DNA of 64,000 nucleotides from Caldilineaceae bacterium (lineage in GTDB: Bacteria > Chloroflexota > Anaerolineae > Caldilineales > Caldilineaceae): NCBI GenBank assembly GCA_019637695.1, contig JAHBVG010000022.1, positions 20,499 to 84,498 on the forward strand, given 5' to 3'. This document shows positions 18,349-26,594 of this stretch, piece by piece. A program made the translations under genes and the position numbers. The notes beneath the pieces are model-generated. The model saw only the letters and a list, made by a program, of their open reading frames with translations. It was not told where the DNA came from and did no database searches. Each line of letters starts with the position of its first letter. Positions within the stretch are counted from its first letter, which is position 1.

Positions 18349-19479
18349 TCATAGTCTGGCGCCGTAGAGTTGACATGCATTGTCCACCATAACCCGCTGG
18401 CGCAAGCCTGTGTCGAAGCCCTGCAAGAAGGTACTCGGCTCATCCCAATCCCAATGCGGGTAATCGCTGGCGAAGACCAGCACTTCGTCGGCGTGCAGCC
18501 ACTCCAGGAATTTAGCCAGATCGGCTTTGGTCGGCGTGTCGGGGAGAGGCTGAGAGCCGAAGCGGATGTTGCTACGCACATACTCGCTGGGCAGCCTCTT
18601 CACCCAGGGTGTGTAATCGCGCAGCCCTTTCCAATCTCCGTCCATGTGCCAGAGCAGCCCCGGCACCCAGAAGACATCGTGTTCGATGAAGAGGAAACGG
18701 AAGTCAGGATATTTCTCGAAGACCCCCTCACAGATCAGGCTGACGACATGGGCCATGGCGATCTGTGGCCGCGCCATCCGCATTTCTAAATAATAGGACG
18801 GGTAGCCTGCGGCCGTCGGCGGCGCGGCGATCCCGGCGCCTTCACCGCCAAAGTGAACGCAGACGGGCAGTCCATGGCGTTCGCAGGCTTCATAAATGGG
18901 ATGGTAGAAACGATTGCCAAAGGGCAAGCGCGCCCCGGCCGGTATCAACACCTGAACGAACTTCTTGTGGGGCGCCAGTCGTTCGATCTCGGCAACCGCC
19001 TGCTGTGGATCCGTCGGCGCAATGTGGATCGACGCGCGGAAGCGCTCATCTTTGGACACCCAGTGTTCCAGCGTCCAATCGTTGAAGGCGCGGCAGTAAG
19101 CTGTGGCGTAGTCCGCATCGGGATGCACCGCTGCCGCGTACGGCCCACCGGTGAGGACGGCCATGTCGATATTGTAGACATCCAGATGTTTCTGAATGCA
19201 GACCTCCGGTACAGTGGCCGGGTTGATCTCCTGATCCACCCACAGATCGTGGCGGGCGCCATTGCCGGGCACGTTGGTGTAGCCCAGCCCCGGCATCATC
19301 GAGCCGAAATCCTTGATGTACTCGACGTAGTGGCGAGGGAGATACGGGAAGAGTGTGGACGGTGCATCAAACTGGTGGTGGACATCGCAATCGACAATGC
19401 GGAGCTGGGCGGCGGCTGTGTCTGCATCAGCGACAGCGGGCTGTGCAGCCACACCTGCTGCCATGTGAGTTTCGATCAT
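18349..19479 (-). CDS. Amidohydrolase family 2 protein (ACMSD-like TIM barrel)
   Basis: Metal-dependent hydrolase or decarboxylase of the aminocarboxymuconate-semialdehyde decarboxylase-like group, 376 residues. It has a strong AGGAGA site before ATG 19479, the metal motif VDCDVHH near residue 28, VCVHFGG in the middle, IEHD and a terminal FASDYPHWDWDEP block with the last metal Asp. This family acts on aromatic ring-cleavage products or lactones. The coupled Rieske gene suggests aromatic catabolism, but the substrate is open. Confidence 0.87.
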   Translation of the reverse strand: MIETHMAAGVAAQPAVADADTAAAQLRIVDCDVHHQFDAPSTLFPYLPRHYVEYIKDFGSMMPGLGYTNVPGNGARHDLWVDQEINPATVPEVCIQKHLDVYNIDMAVLTGGPYAAAVHPDADYATAYCRAFNDWTLEHWVSKDERFRASIHIAPTDPQQAVAEIERLAPHKKFVQVLIPAGARLPFGNRFYHPIYEACERHGLPVCVHFGGEGAGIAAPPTAAGYPSYYLEMRMARPQIAMAHVVSLICEGVFEKYPDFRFLFIEHDVFWVPGLLWHMDGDWKGLRDYTPWVKRLPSEYVRSNIRFGSQPLPDTPTKADLAKFLEWLHADEVLVFASDYPHWDWDEPSTFLQGFDTGLRQRVMVDNACQLYGARL

Positions 19480-19677
19480 GAGATTCTCCTGGGTGGGTTG
19501 AGGGTAAGCGGTACGTCTTCACAAAACTGAACGATGATCTGCGGTGCAATGGGTTTGGGATAGGGTGGATTGTACCATCGATCTGTACATCCGCGCCATC
19601 GCCCAGAGTAGACCAAAGGATGTCAACGCTCCCAAAACAGAAGATGTCTATTCGGCCACTAGAAGTTGCGGTTTGAA

Positions 19678-19705
19678 ATAACATATGTTATTAATAACAC
19701 ATGTT
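19678..19705 (+). promoter_or_regulatory. Tandem palindromic operator upstream of padR
   Basis: Two adjacent dyads: ATAACATATGTTAT (19678-19691, perfect) and AACACATGTT (19696-19705), with centres about 16 bp apart, 31 bp before the PadR start. AACAT/ATGTT half-sites are the usual PadR-family pattern, so autoregulation is likely. The rest of 19480-19735 shows no gene. Confidence 0.65.
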
Positions 19706-19735
19706 GCTCTGAGTGAAAAATAGAAAGGAAAACCT

Positions 19736-20296
19736 ATGTCACTGAAACATGCAATGTTAGGATTCCTAAGTTGGCAACCACATAGTGGATATGATCTGAA
19801 GAAGCAGATCGGTGCGTCGTACACCCACCACTGGTCCGGCAACAACAATCAGATCTACCGCACGCTTGTGGAACTGCACAATGAAGGACTCGTCACCCGC
19901 GAGATCGAACACCAGGATGACAGCCCGTCGCGCAAGATCTACACGATCACCGACGCCGGGCGCGCCGAACTCAAGGCATGGGCGATGTCACAGCCCGACC
20001 TGCCCGAGTGGAAGATCCCCTTTCTGGTACAGCTGGCGTGGACGCACGATCTCAACGCCGAGGAAATGGATGCGCTGTTGGCTGCCTATGCAGAGCAGTT
20101 GCGCATGGAGGTACTCATGCTGCGCGAGCAGGTCCACCGCGGCACATCGGCGCCGGATCGTTCAGCGCGCGAATCCTTCATCTGGCATCAGATGGCAACG
20201 CACTGGCTTGCGCTTTATGAAAACGAACTGGTCTGGATCCGATCATTACAAGGGGAGCTACATACCCAAACCAAAAGCGAAGAGGACGAGACATGA
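19736..20296 (+). CDS. PadR family transcriptional regulator
   Basis: 186-residue repressor-type regulator. The N-terminal PadR winged helix is clear (SLKHAMLGFLSWQPHSGYDLKKQI...QIYRTLVELHNEGLV, shown here in parts), followed by KIYTITDAGRAELKAW and a helical dimerisation tail (PadR C-terminal domain, about 95-180). GAAAGGAAA lies 8 nt before the ATG. It overlaps the next gene by ATGA, so hydrolase and regulator are made together and probably share the upstream palindromic operator. Confidence 0.93.
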   Translation: MSLKHAMLGFLSWQPHSGYDLKKQIGASYTHHWSGNNNQIYRTLVELHNEGLVTREIEHQDDSPSRKIYTITDAGRAELKAWAMSQPDLPEWKIPFLVQLAWTHDLNAEEMDALLAAYAEQLRMEVLMLREQVHRGTSAPDRSARESFIWHQMATHWLALYENELVWIRSLQGELHTQTKSEEDET

Positions 20297-21138
20297 CCAC
20301 CAAAGCCATTTACAAATCACCGGCAGGCGAAGAGGCCATTATGGCGCTATACGATACGGCGCTGGCGCATTGGCCCGTTGCCTATGAAACGCGCACCGTT
20401 CCCACGCGCCATGGGGAAACCTTTGTCATCATCAGCGGCGACCCGTCTGCGCCGCCACTTTTCTTGCTGCACGGCGCCGGCATCAATTCGGCTATGTGGG
20501 CGGCAGACGTATCCGCCTACAGCGCACGCCATCGCATCTACGCTGTAGATCTGCCTGGCGAACCCGGCAGGAGCGCGCCGAACCGTCCTGACTGGCAGGG
20601 AATGGCCTTCGCTGAGTGGCTCGAAGATATCTTCTCGGCATTGGCTGTGGAAAAAGCGACCCTGATCGGGCTATCGCAAGGGGCATGGACGGCGCTGCGT
20701 TTTGCTACGGTCCACCCGCATAGAGTAGACAGGCTGGCTCTGCTCGCGCCAGGCGGTGTTGTTCCCGATAAGTTGTCGTTTGTGCTGCGTCTGATCCCAC
20801 TGATGATGCTGGGCAATTGGGGCATTCGTCGCGCCGTCCGCATCCTGTACGCCAGGCAGCCGATCCCCGACGGCGTCGAGGAAATCACACTGACGATGAT
20901 GAAGAACTTCAACGCGCGCACGGGCACGCTCCCTCTCTTCAGCGATGATGAACTGCGCCGGTTGACCATGCCCGTCCTGCTCGTCGGCGGCGACGAAGAT
21001 GCGCTGCGCGACAATCATCGCATCGCGGCCCGGCTGTCTGATTTACTGCCCGATCTCACCGTAGAAATGATCTCCGGCGGGGGACATGCATTGCTGAATA
21101 CGGTGGAGGTGGTATTGGGGTGGGAGCGGGGGGATTAG
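20293..21138 (+). CDS. Alpha/beta hydrolase
   Basis: 281-residue cytoplasmic hydrolase, translationally coupled to the PadR gene. It has the oxyanion HGAG at 60-63, nucleophile elbow GLSQG with Ser128, an acid in GGDEDAL (Asp234/236) and catalytic His265 in SGGGHAL. A cap of about 50 residues (160-210) lies between the core strands. The control by PadR, which often senses phenolics or lipophilic drugs, suggests a detoxifying esterase; the substrate is unknown. The TAG stop is inside repeat array D. Confidence 0.9.
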   Translation: MTTKAIYKSPAGEEAIMALYDTALAHWPVAYETRTVPTRHGETFVIISGDPSAPPLFLLHGAGINSAMWAADVSAYSARHRIYAVDLPGEPGRSAPNRPDWQGMAFAEWLEDIFSALAVEKATLIGLSQGAWTALRFATVHPHRVDRLALLAPGGVVPDKLSFVLRLIPLMMLGNWGIRRAVRILYARQPIPDGVEEITLTMMKNFNARTGTLPLFSDDELRRLTMPVLLVGGDEDALRDNHRIAARLSDLLPDLTVEMISGGGHALLNTVEVVLGWERGD

Positions 21139-21218
21139 AGATTGGCGATTGAGCGATTGGGGATTTCAGATCGTGTATAGAATCCGAAATCGCTCAATCG
21201 CTCAATCGCCCAATCCCG
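21133..21218. repeat. Heptamer/octamer array D, two facing halves
   Basis: Left half 21133-21167: GATTAGA, GATTGGC, GATTGAG, CGATTGG, GGATTTC. Right half 21185-21218: GAAATCG then CTCAATCG-type 8-nt units. The halves are complementary and would fold into a hairpin between two convergent genes. The hydrolase stop (21136-21138) lies in the first unit. Confidence 0.75.
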
Positions 21219-21236
21219 CTGTCTTTAATCAGAATC

Positions 21237-22106
21237 TCATGCGAACAACGACGACATCTTCTCCTCTTTCAACATCTTCTTCATCTCCTCTTCGCTGGGA
21301 CCTTTGCCGCTGAAACGGCTGGCGGCGTCGAGAACTTTGGGCAGCATGTGGATGTCGCCCACGGTGTTGAGGAAGTACTGCTCCTCGTGGTTCATGATCC
21401 AATGCACGGCGCGGTCGATGTCGGCCTGGGCTTCCAACGGCTGATACCAGGTGGCGCTGGTGCGTTCCCCGCTGCCCCACGGCCCCGCGGTGATCGACTT
21501 GATGGTCTGGATGGCGATGCCGCGCTTGCGCGCCAGTACTACCAGCCTGTCGAACTCCTCGGCGTATTTGCTGTTCTGCTTCATCACATAATTCCACGGC
21601 AGCAGGATCGAATCGAAATCGAACTGCTGCAAACTGCGATAATGGAAGGATGGGATGTTCAGCCCATGCCCGGTGACGCCGATGAAGCGCACCAATCCCT
21701 TCTCGCGGGCTTCGATGGCGGCTTCCAGCGCGCCGTTTTCGCCGAAGGCAATGTCCCAATCGTCGGGATGGCCCAGGTTGTGCAGTTGGATCAGATCGAC
21801 GTTGTCCACGCGCATCCGCTCCAGCGAGCGGTGGATCTCGGCGCGCGCCTTCTCGTAGGTGCGTTCCCCGGTCTTCGTCGCCAGGAAGAACTGATCCCGG
21901 TACTTCTCCATCCACGGGCCGAGCCGATCCTCAGATTCGCCGTAGCTGGCCGCGGTGTCGATGTGGTTGACGCCGTACTCCATCAACAATTCCATTGTAC
22001 GGTCGGCTTCGGCCTGGGTCACCCGGCTAAAGGCCGCCGCGCCAAAGAGGGTAAAGGTACTCATGTGGCCGGTGCGGCCAAACTGTCGTTTTTCGATAGC
22101 AGGCAT
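21237..22106 (-). CDS. Aldo/keto reductase
   Basis: NADPH-dependent TIM-barrel oxidoreductase, 289 residues. The catalytic set is visible: Asp in [16 protein letters not shown] with the Tyr, Lys in LATKTG and His in LIQLHNLGH. The C-terminus is an extended acidic-basic helix ([19 protein letters not shown]) beyond the barrel. It lies downstream of larC on the same strand, separated by repeat array E. Substrate unknown. Confidence 0.9.
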   Translation of the reverse strand: MPAIEKRQFGRTGHMSTFTLFGAAAFSRVTQAEADRTMELLMEYGVNHIDTAASYGESEDRLGPWMEKYRDQFFLATKTGERTYEKARAEIHRSLERMRVDNVDLIQLHNLGHPDDWDIAFGENGALEAAIEAREKGLVRFIGVTGHGLNIPSFHYRSLQQFDFDSILLPWNYVMKQNSKYAEEFDRLVVLARKRGIAIQTIKSITAGPWGSGERTSATWYQPLEAQADIDRAVHWIMNHEEQYFLNTVGDIHMLPKVLDAASRFSGKGPSEEEMKKMLKEEKMSSLFA

Positions 22107-22130
22107 GTGTGCTTCCTTTCAAGTGAAATG

Positions 22131-22186
22131 TGATTGGTGATTGGTGATTGGGGACTGGGGACTGGGGATCAGGAACTAGGGATTGG
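22131..22186. repeat. Heptamer array E (8 units, strict phase)
   Basis: Three TGATTGG units, two GGACTGG, then GGATCAG, GAACTAG and GGATTGG run without a phase break from 22131 to 22186. The CTA in GAACTAG is the TAG stop of larC, so the last residues of LarC are encoded by the repeat. Confidence 0.85.
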
Positions 22187-23450
22187 GCAGCACCCTCTCT
22201 CCCTCACTTCTTCCCTCCCTCACTTCTTCCCCTGCTTGCACAAACTCTCGATTCCCCGCTGCGTGGACGGCGTCGTAGACGAGACGGATGGGAACGTCGG
22301 CGGCGTCGGCCAGGCGGCGGCAATCTTCATATTCCGGGGACGCACCCACTACTTCGGCCCCCACCCATTTGAGCTTGACCCGCGCCTCGCCGTAGACGGT
22401 CCGCACGGTGCGGATGGCGCGGCGGGCGACGTGTCGGCGCAGGGTCTGGACGCGTACACCCAGCGTCGTCGTCTCGCGCAGCAGCAGCGTGGCGAGTGCA
22501 TCCTCAAGATCCGTCGGCGCGAGAACGCTGAGCAGGATCGCCGGTCGGTTTTTCTTCATGCCGATGGGCGTTGTCCACACGTCGAGCGCGCCGGCGGCAA
22601 AGAGCCGGTCACTCACTGCGCCGTATAGCTCAGGGGCCATGTTGTCGATGTTCGTCTCCAGCGCTACCACCTCCACGGCTTCCACCGGCTGGTCCGCGCC
22701 AATTGTGAGAGGCGTACGGGCGGCGTCCAGCGGTTCGCCCAGCCAGAGACGGGCGACATTGGGCCATTCAAATTGCTTTTGGCCCGCGCCCAGCCCGATC
22801 CGTTCCAAACGCATGGTCGGCTGGCTGAAGAGCGCCAATTCGGCCAGCAGCGCCGCGCCTGTGGGCGTCACCAACTCGCCGGGACCGGGGGCCGGGCGGG
22901 TGGGCGCGTTGGCAGCGGCGAGCAGTTCCAGCGTGGCCGGCGCGGGCAGGGGAATCTTGCCGTGCATGGTGTTGGCCCATCCATGCCCCAACGGCAGTGG
23001 GGACGCGTGGAGTTGTCCAATTTTCAATTCGTATAGTCCAGCACAGACGCCGACAATGTCCACAATGGCGTCGAGCGCACCCACCTCATGGAAGTGGACT
23101 TCATCCACACTGCTGCCGTGGACCTTCGCCTCGGCCTCGGCCAGCCGGGTGAAGACGGCGATGGCCCGCTTTTTAACCAGGGTGGGCAGATTCCCAGCTT
23201 CGATGATGGCGCGCACGTCGCTGAGATGACGGTGGGCGTCGCCCTCGGCCACGTTTACGTGCAGCAATGTCGCCCGCAGCGGTCCGCACATGACCTCCTC
23301 TGCGCGCACGTCCCAGCTCTCCGCGGGCATATACAGTGACTCCACCACGGCGCGCAGCCGTTCCACAGGCCAGCCGGCATCGACCAGACAGCCAAGGAAG
23401 ATATCGCCGGAAATGCCGGATGGGGTGTCGAGATAGGCAAGAGTTGGCAT
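22176..23450 (-). CDS. larC: LarC, nickel insertion protein for the nickel-pincer nucleotide cofactor
   Basis: Cyclometallase that inserts nickel into pyridinium-3,5-bisthiocarboxylate mononucleotide, using CTP, to complete the cofactor of lactate-racemase-type enzymes. 424 residues, full length. It has the family N-terminus LAYLDTPSGISGDIFLG, the VDEVHFHEVGALDAIVDIVG block near residue 120 and the ETNIDNMAPELYG block near 265, which carry the His/Asp/Glu ligands. The family can be read by ribosomal frameshift between two halves in some species; here it is one frame. Third gene of larB-larE-larC. Confidence 0.95.
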   Translation of the reverse strand: MPTLAYLDTPSGISGDIFLGCLVDAGWPVERLRAVVESLYMPAESWDVRAEEVMCGPLRATLLHVNVAEGDAHRHLSDVRAIIEAGNLPTLVKKRAIAVFTRLAEAEAKVHGSSVDEVHFHEVGALDAIVDIVGVCAGLYELKIGQLHASPLPLGHGWANTMHGKIPLPAPATLELLAAANAPTRPAPGPGELVTPTGAALLAELALFSQPTMRLERIGLGAGQKQFEWPNVARLWLGEPLDAARTPLTIGADQPVEAVEVVALETNIDNMAPELYGAVSDRLFAAGALDVWTTPIGMKKNRPAILLSVLAPTDLEDALATLLLRETTTLGVRVQTLRRHVARRAIRTVRTVYGEARVKLKWVGAEVVGASPEYEDCRRLADAADVPIRLVYDAVHAAGNREFVQAGEEVREGRSEGERVLPNP

Positions 23451-23460
23451 CTAGATCTTT

Positions 23461-23538
23461 CAGGTTTGCAGGTTTGCAGGTTGCAGGTTTGCAAGTTTGC
23501 AGGTGACTTCTTTACGAATTACGCATTACGCTTTACCC
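23461..23538. repeat. Heptamer/octamer array F (two sequence types)
   Basis: 23461-23506: CAGGTTTG, CAGGTTTG, CAGGTTG, CAGGTTTG, CAAGTTTG, CAGGTGA. 23511-23538: TTTACGA, ATTACGC, ATTACGC, TTTACCC. The TTA at 23533 is the TAA stop of larE. It fills the larE-larC gap within the operon. Confidence 0.8.
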
Positions 23539-24384
23539 CACCAATTCCGCCACAGAGATGAGCGCCCCATTCGCCGTCCCGTTCAGCGATCCGCTGCGGA
23601 AACCGGCGAGATCGAGGGTGACAAAGCGATAGCCGCTGGCTTTGACGCCGTCTACAATTTGGGTGTGATGGGCGATGGCCCGTGGGAACTCCTCGGCGGG
23701 CAGTTCGATGCGGGCGATCTCGCCGTGGTGGCGCACGCGGAACTGGCGGAAGCCGAGATCCACCAGCGTATCCTCGGCGGCTTCGATCTGGCGCAAGAGT
23801 TCGGGCGTGATCGGCGTTCCGTGGGGGACGCGCGACGAGAGGCAGGCCATGGCCGGTTTGTCCCACACGGGCAGGCCCAGGTGACGCGAGATGGCGCGCA
23901 CGTCGGCCTTGGTGATATTGGCCTCCACCAGCGGGGATCGCACGCCGCGCTCGCGCGCCGCCATGATCCCTGGTCGCACGTCGCCCAGATCGCTGATGTT
24001 GGTTCCGTCCGCCACCATGCCCCAATCCTCAGCCACGAGGATTGACTTCAGCCGGTTGTGCAGTTCCGATTTGCAGAAATAGCAGCGATTGTTGGGGTTG
24101 GCGGCATAGTTGGCGTCGAGATATTCCTCGGTGTTGACAAGGCGGTAGGGCACGCCCAGCATCTCGGCCAATTTCACGGCGTCGCGCATCTCGCGCGTCG
24201 GGTACGAGGGTGAGACGCCAATACAGGCCAGCGCGTTCTCGCCCAACTGCTCATAGGCCACCGCCATCACCAGCGCGCTGTCCACCCCGCCGGAGTAGGC
24301 CACCAACACCGATCCAAATCCGCGCAGAATGGCACGCAGATCTTCCAATTTATCGAGGACTTCTTGAGAGATAGGTTCTGTCAT
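23533..24384 (-). CDS. larE: LarE, sulfur transferase for the nickel-pincer nucleotide cofactor
   Basis: PP-loop ATP-using enzyme that puts sulfur on the pyridinium carboxylates made by LarB. 283 residues from ATG 24384 (AGGAAAG upstream; earlier in-frame codons lie in a repeat array). The PP-loop SGGVDS is at 31-36. Cys101 and Cys104 (RCYFCKSEL) and Cys181 (MACLSSRVP) are all present. Three Cys at these places mark the form that binds a [4Fe-4S] cluster and reuses free sulfide, unlike the one-Cys LarE of Lactiplantibacillus that sacrifices its own sulfur. The cluster type is inferred from the residues. Confidence 0.95.
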   Translation of the reverse strand: MTEPISQEVLDKLEDLRAILRGFGSVLVAYSGGVDSALVMAVAYEQLGENALACIGVSPSYPTREMRDAVKLAEMLGVPYRLVNTEEYLDANYAANPNNRCYFCKSELHNRLKSILVAEDWGMVADGTNISDLGDVRPGIMAARERGVRSPLVEANITKADVRAISRHLGLPVWDKPAMACLSSRVPHGTPITPELLRQIEAAEDTLVDLGFRQFRVRHHGEIARIELPAEEFPRAIAHHTQIVDGVKASGYRFVTLDLAGFRSGSLNGTANGALISVAELVG

Positions 24385-24402
24385 GAATCTTTCCTGAGTT
24401 GG

Positions 24403-24485
24403 TGATTGGGGATAGGTGACTGGTGACTGGGACAGAGATTCCCTCCGTTCCCAATCACTAATCACCAGTTACCTATCCCCAATCA
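24403..24485. repeat. Heptamer array G, two facing halves inside the lar operon
   Basis: Left 24403-24430: TGATTGG, GGATAGG, TGACTGG, TGACTGG. Right 24451-24485: CCAATCA, CTAATCA, CCAGTTA, CCTATCC, CCAATCA. The halves are complementary, giving an intra-operon hairpin. The last TCA is the TGA stop of larB. Confidence 0.85.
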
Positions 24486-25244
24486 CTTCTTCACAATCCG
24501 ATTGTTGATCAGCGCGGCCATGTGCCCTGCGCCGAAACCATTGTCGATGTTCATCACAGCGACGCCGGAGGCGCAACTGTTGAGCATGGAAAGGAGCGCC
24601 GCTACACCGCCGAAGCTGGCCCCATAGCCCACGGAAGTAGGGACGGCGATCACCGGGGCGTCGGTCAGCCCGCCGACGACGCTGGCCAGCGCAGCTTCCA
24701 TACCGGCTACAGCCACGATCACGTTGGCGTTTTGCAGCGTGGGAACGTGGGGCAGCAGTCGATGCAGACCAGCCACCCCCACATCGCAAATGCGCTGTGG
24801 ACGATGTCCCATCAGCTCCAGGGTGAGCGCTGCTTCTTCCAGCACAGGCAAGTCGCTCGTTCCCGCGCAGATGACGACGACGCCATCGTGGCGGGGCGCA
24901 TCCGGTTCACGATCCAGCCAGAGGCAGCGCGCACTCTCATTGTACCGCAGATCAGGGAGTTGTTGCGAAGCTGCCGCGAAATGGTCGGCTGTGGCGCGCG
25001 TCCCCAGCACGCGCGGACTGCGCTCGGCCAGCCGCGCCGCAATCGCCGCCACCTGCGCCGGCGTCTTGCTCTCGCAGTAGATCACCTCGGGGAAGCCGCC
25101 GCGCAGACTGCGATGATGATCGAGGGTGGCGAAATCGCCCACAGCCTCAAAGGGCAGCGAACGCAGCGCCATCAGCGCCGCGTCCACGCTCGTCTCCCCA
25201 CGGGAGAGTTGGGTTAAAAGATGCCGAAGTGATTGTTGGTCCAT
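24483..25244 (-). CDS. larB: LarB, nicotinate-adenine-dinucleotide carboxylase/hydrolase
   Basis: First enzyme of nickel-pincer nucleotide synthesis: it carboxylates the pyridinium ring of NaAD and releases AMP. 253 residues, related to PurE. It shows the family N-terminal helix pair, then GFPEVIYCESKTP, VVICAGTSDLPVLEEA near residue 125, the DVGVAGLHRLL block and GYGASFGGVAALLSMLNSCASG near the end with the active Cys region. It is followed by larE and larC on the same strand. No larA or other racemase gene is in the window. Confidence 0.95.
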   Translation of the reverse strand: MDQQSLRHLLTQLSRGETSVDAALMALRSLPFEAVGDFATLDHHRSLRGGFPEVIYCESKTPAQVAAIAARLAERSPRVLGTRATADHFAAASQQLPDLRYNESARCLWLDREPDAPRHDGVVVICAGTSDLPVLEEAALTLELMGHRPQRICDVGVAGLHRLLPHVPTLQNANVIVAVAGMEAALASVVGGLTDAPVIAVPTSVGYGASFGGVAALLSMLNSCASGVAVMNIDNGFGAGHMAALINNRIVKK

Positions 25245-25254
25245 AAAATAAAAG

Positions 25255-25354
25255 GGAATGGTGAATGGTGATAAGTGACTGGGAAGAGTGTACTTGGGAG
25301 ATCACTTCGAGGCAGTAACCCAGTCCCCAGTCACCTATCACTAATCCCCTATCA
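25255..25354. repeat. Heptamer array H, two facing halves
   Basis: Left 25255-25282: GGAATGG, TGAATGG, TGATAAG, TGACTGG. Right 25320-25354: CCAGTCC, CCAGTCA, CCTATCA, CTAATCC, CCTATCA. The last TCA (25352-25354) is the TGA stop of the aldo/keto reductase gene. The array lies between that gene and larB. Confidence 0.85.
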
Positions 25355-26368
25355 TCCTAACAATCCAAACTGATTTGGGCCGAAATCGGCCTCGTAGAAG
25401 GGACTGACCATACGGCCCGGCGGCACGAGTGCATCCACCGCCTTGCGATCCTCGTCGGTGATGGCAACGTCGAACGCGCCCAGGTTGTCTTCCAATTGCT
25501 CCATTGTGCGCGGGCCGATGATGGGGCTGGTGATCCCCGGCTGGTGCATGGTCCACGCCAGGGCGAATTGGGAGAGCGTGATCCCCTTGGCGTCGGCCAG
25601 CGGCGTCAACCCTTCGATCACATCAAAGATCGCCTCGACCATACGACGTTGTAAATGAGGATTGGTCTCAACATTGGCGAAACGGCTATCCGCAGGCGGC
25701 GTTGTATTGCGGCTGTACTTGCCCGTCAGCAGTCCCCCAGCCAGCGGACTCCACGGGATGAGGCCGATCCCATAGGTCTGCGCCATGGGGATCAGCTCGC
25801 GCTCGATGCGCCGGTCGAGGATATGATAGGGCGGCTGCTCAGAGACGAAGCGGTTCAGCCCCAACTCTTTGGCGACCCAGATCGACTCGGCCACCTGCCA
25901 GGCGGCGTAGGTGCTGGTACCGATGTAACGGATCTTGCCGGCGCGCACGAGATCGTCCAGTGCGCGCAGGGTTTCATCGATAGCCATGTCCGACTGCGGA
26001 CGGTGGATCTGATAGATGTCAATGTAGTCGGTCTGCAAGCGGCGCAGGCTGGCGTCGCACTGCTGGAGGATGTGGCGGCGGCTATTGCCCGCCATATTGG
26101 GATGGTCGTCGTCCATGCGCCCGTGGACCTTCGTGGCGAGTACGATCTTGTCCCGTTTGCCATTGCGTTTGAGCGCCTCGCCGGTCACTTCCTCGCTGCG
26201 ACCGCGGCTGTAGACGTTCGCCGTATCCAAAAAGTTGATGCCGGCGTCGAGGGCGCGGTCGATGATGGCGTAGGAATCGTCCGGCGTGGTCTTGCCGCCG
26301 AACATCATACAGCCCAGGCAGAGCGGGCTGACCTTCATGCCAGTGCGTCCAAAAGAGCGGAAATTCAT
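25352..26368 (-). CDS. Aldo/keto reductase
   Basis: 338-residue NADPH-dependent reductase (YajO/YghZ-like branch). The start at ATG 26368 is fixed by AAGGAGG upstream; the longer frame has no support. It shows MNFRSFGRTGMKVSPLCLG, the catalytic Asp/Tyr block FLDTANVYSRGRSEEVTG near 52, Lys in LATKVHG and His in IYQIHRPQSD, and the NADPH loop GPRTMEQLEDNL near 295. It precedes larB on the same strand. Only about 30% of its positions appear shared with the other aldo/keto reductase here by eye, so it is not a recent duplicate. Confidence 0.92.
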   Translation of the reverse strand: MNFRSFGRTGMKVSPLCLGCMMFGGKTTPDDSYAIIDRALDAGINFLDTANVYSRGRSEEVTGEALKRNGKRDKIVLATKVHGRMDDDHPNMAGNSRRHILQQCDASLRRLQTDYIDIYQIHRPQSDMAIDETLRALDDLVRAGKIRYIGTSTYAAWQVAESIWVAKELGLNRFVSEQPPYHILDRRIERELIPMAQTYGIGLIPWSPLAGGLLTGKYSRNTTPPADSRFANVETNPHLQRRMVEAIFDVIEGLTPLADAKGITLSQFALAWTMHQPGITSPIIGPRTMEQLEDNLGAFDVAITDEDRKAVDALVPPGRMVSPFYEADFGPNQFGLLG

Positions 26369-26495
26369 TGCGGAGCCTCCTTGCTGTAGGTATGGATGGG
26401 GAGATGCAACCAATTGCGTCTATAGTATACCTCAAAGCGCAGGGAGTCGTTGAATTTTCGCTGGAACAAAACCGGTAAAGTTATTTCGACTGCTG

Positions 26496-26594
26496 ATGAG
26501 TTGGTCGTCTGGGTAGGGGTTTGGGTGGACGGCTCACAAATATCGTCTGCATAAGCCATTGCTCGTCTGCCGTCTATCCAAACCCTTACGAATC
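26496..26594. repeat. 99-bp palindromic MITE-like element, copy 1
   Basis: Inverted-repeat element whose ends read GTAGGGGTTTGGGTGGACGG-like and CCGTCTATCCAAACCCTTAC. It is the reverse complement of copy 2 at 41771-41869, with the same length and about nine in ten bases alike. The TTA in CCCTTACG (26586-26588) is the stop of the SDR gene, so the element abuts or supplies that stop. Confidence 0.8.

Noticed and set aside
22131..25354. Heptamer arrays as CRISPR or origin iterons
   Set aside because: Units of 7 nt without spacers, no replication gene, and they occur at many gene ends.
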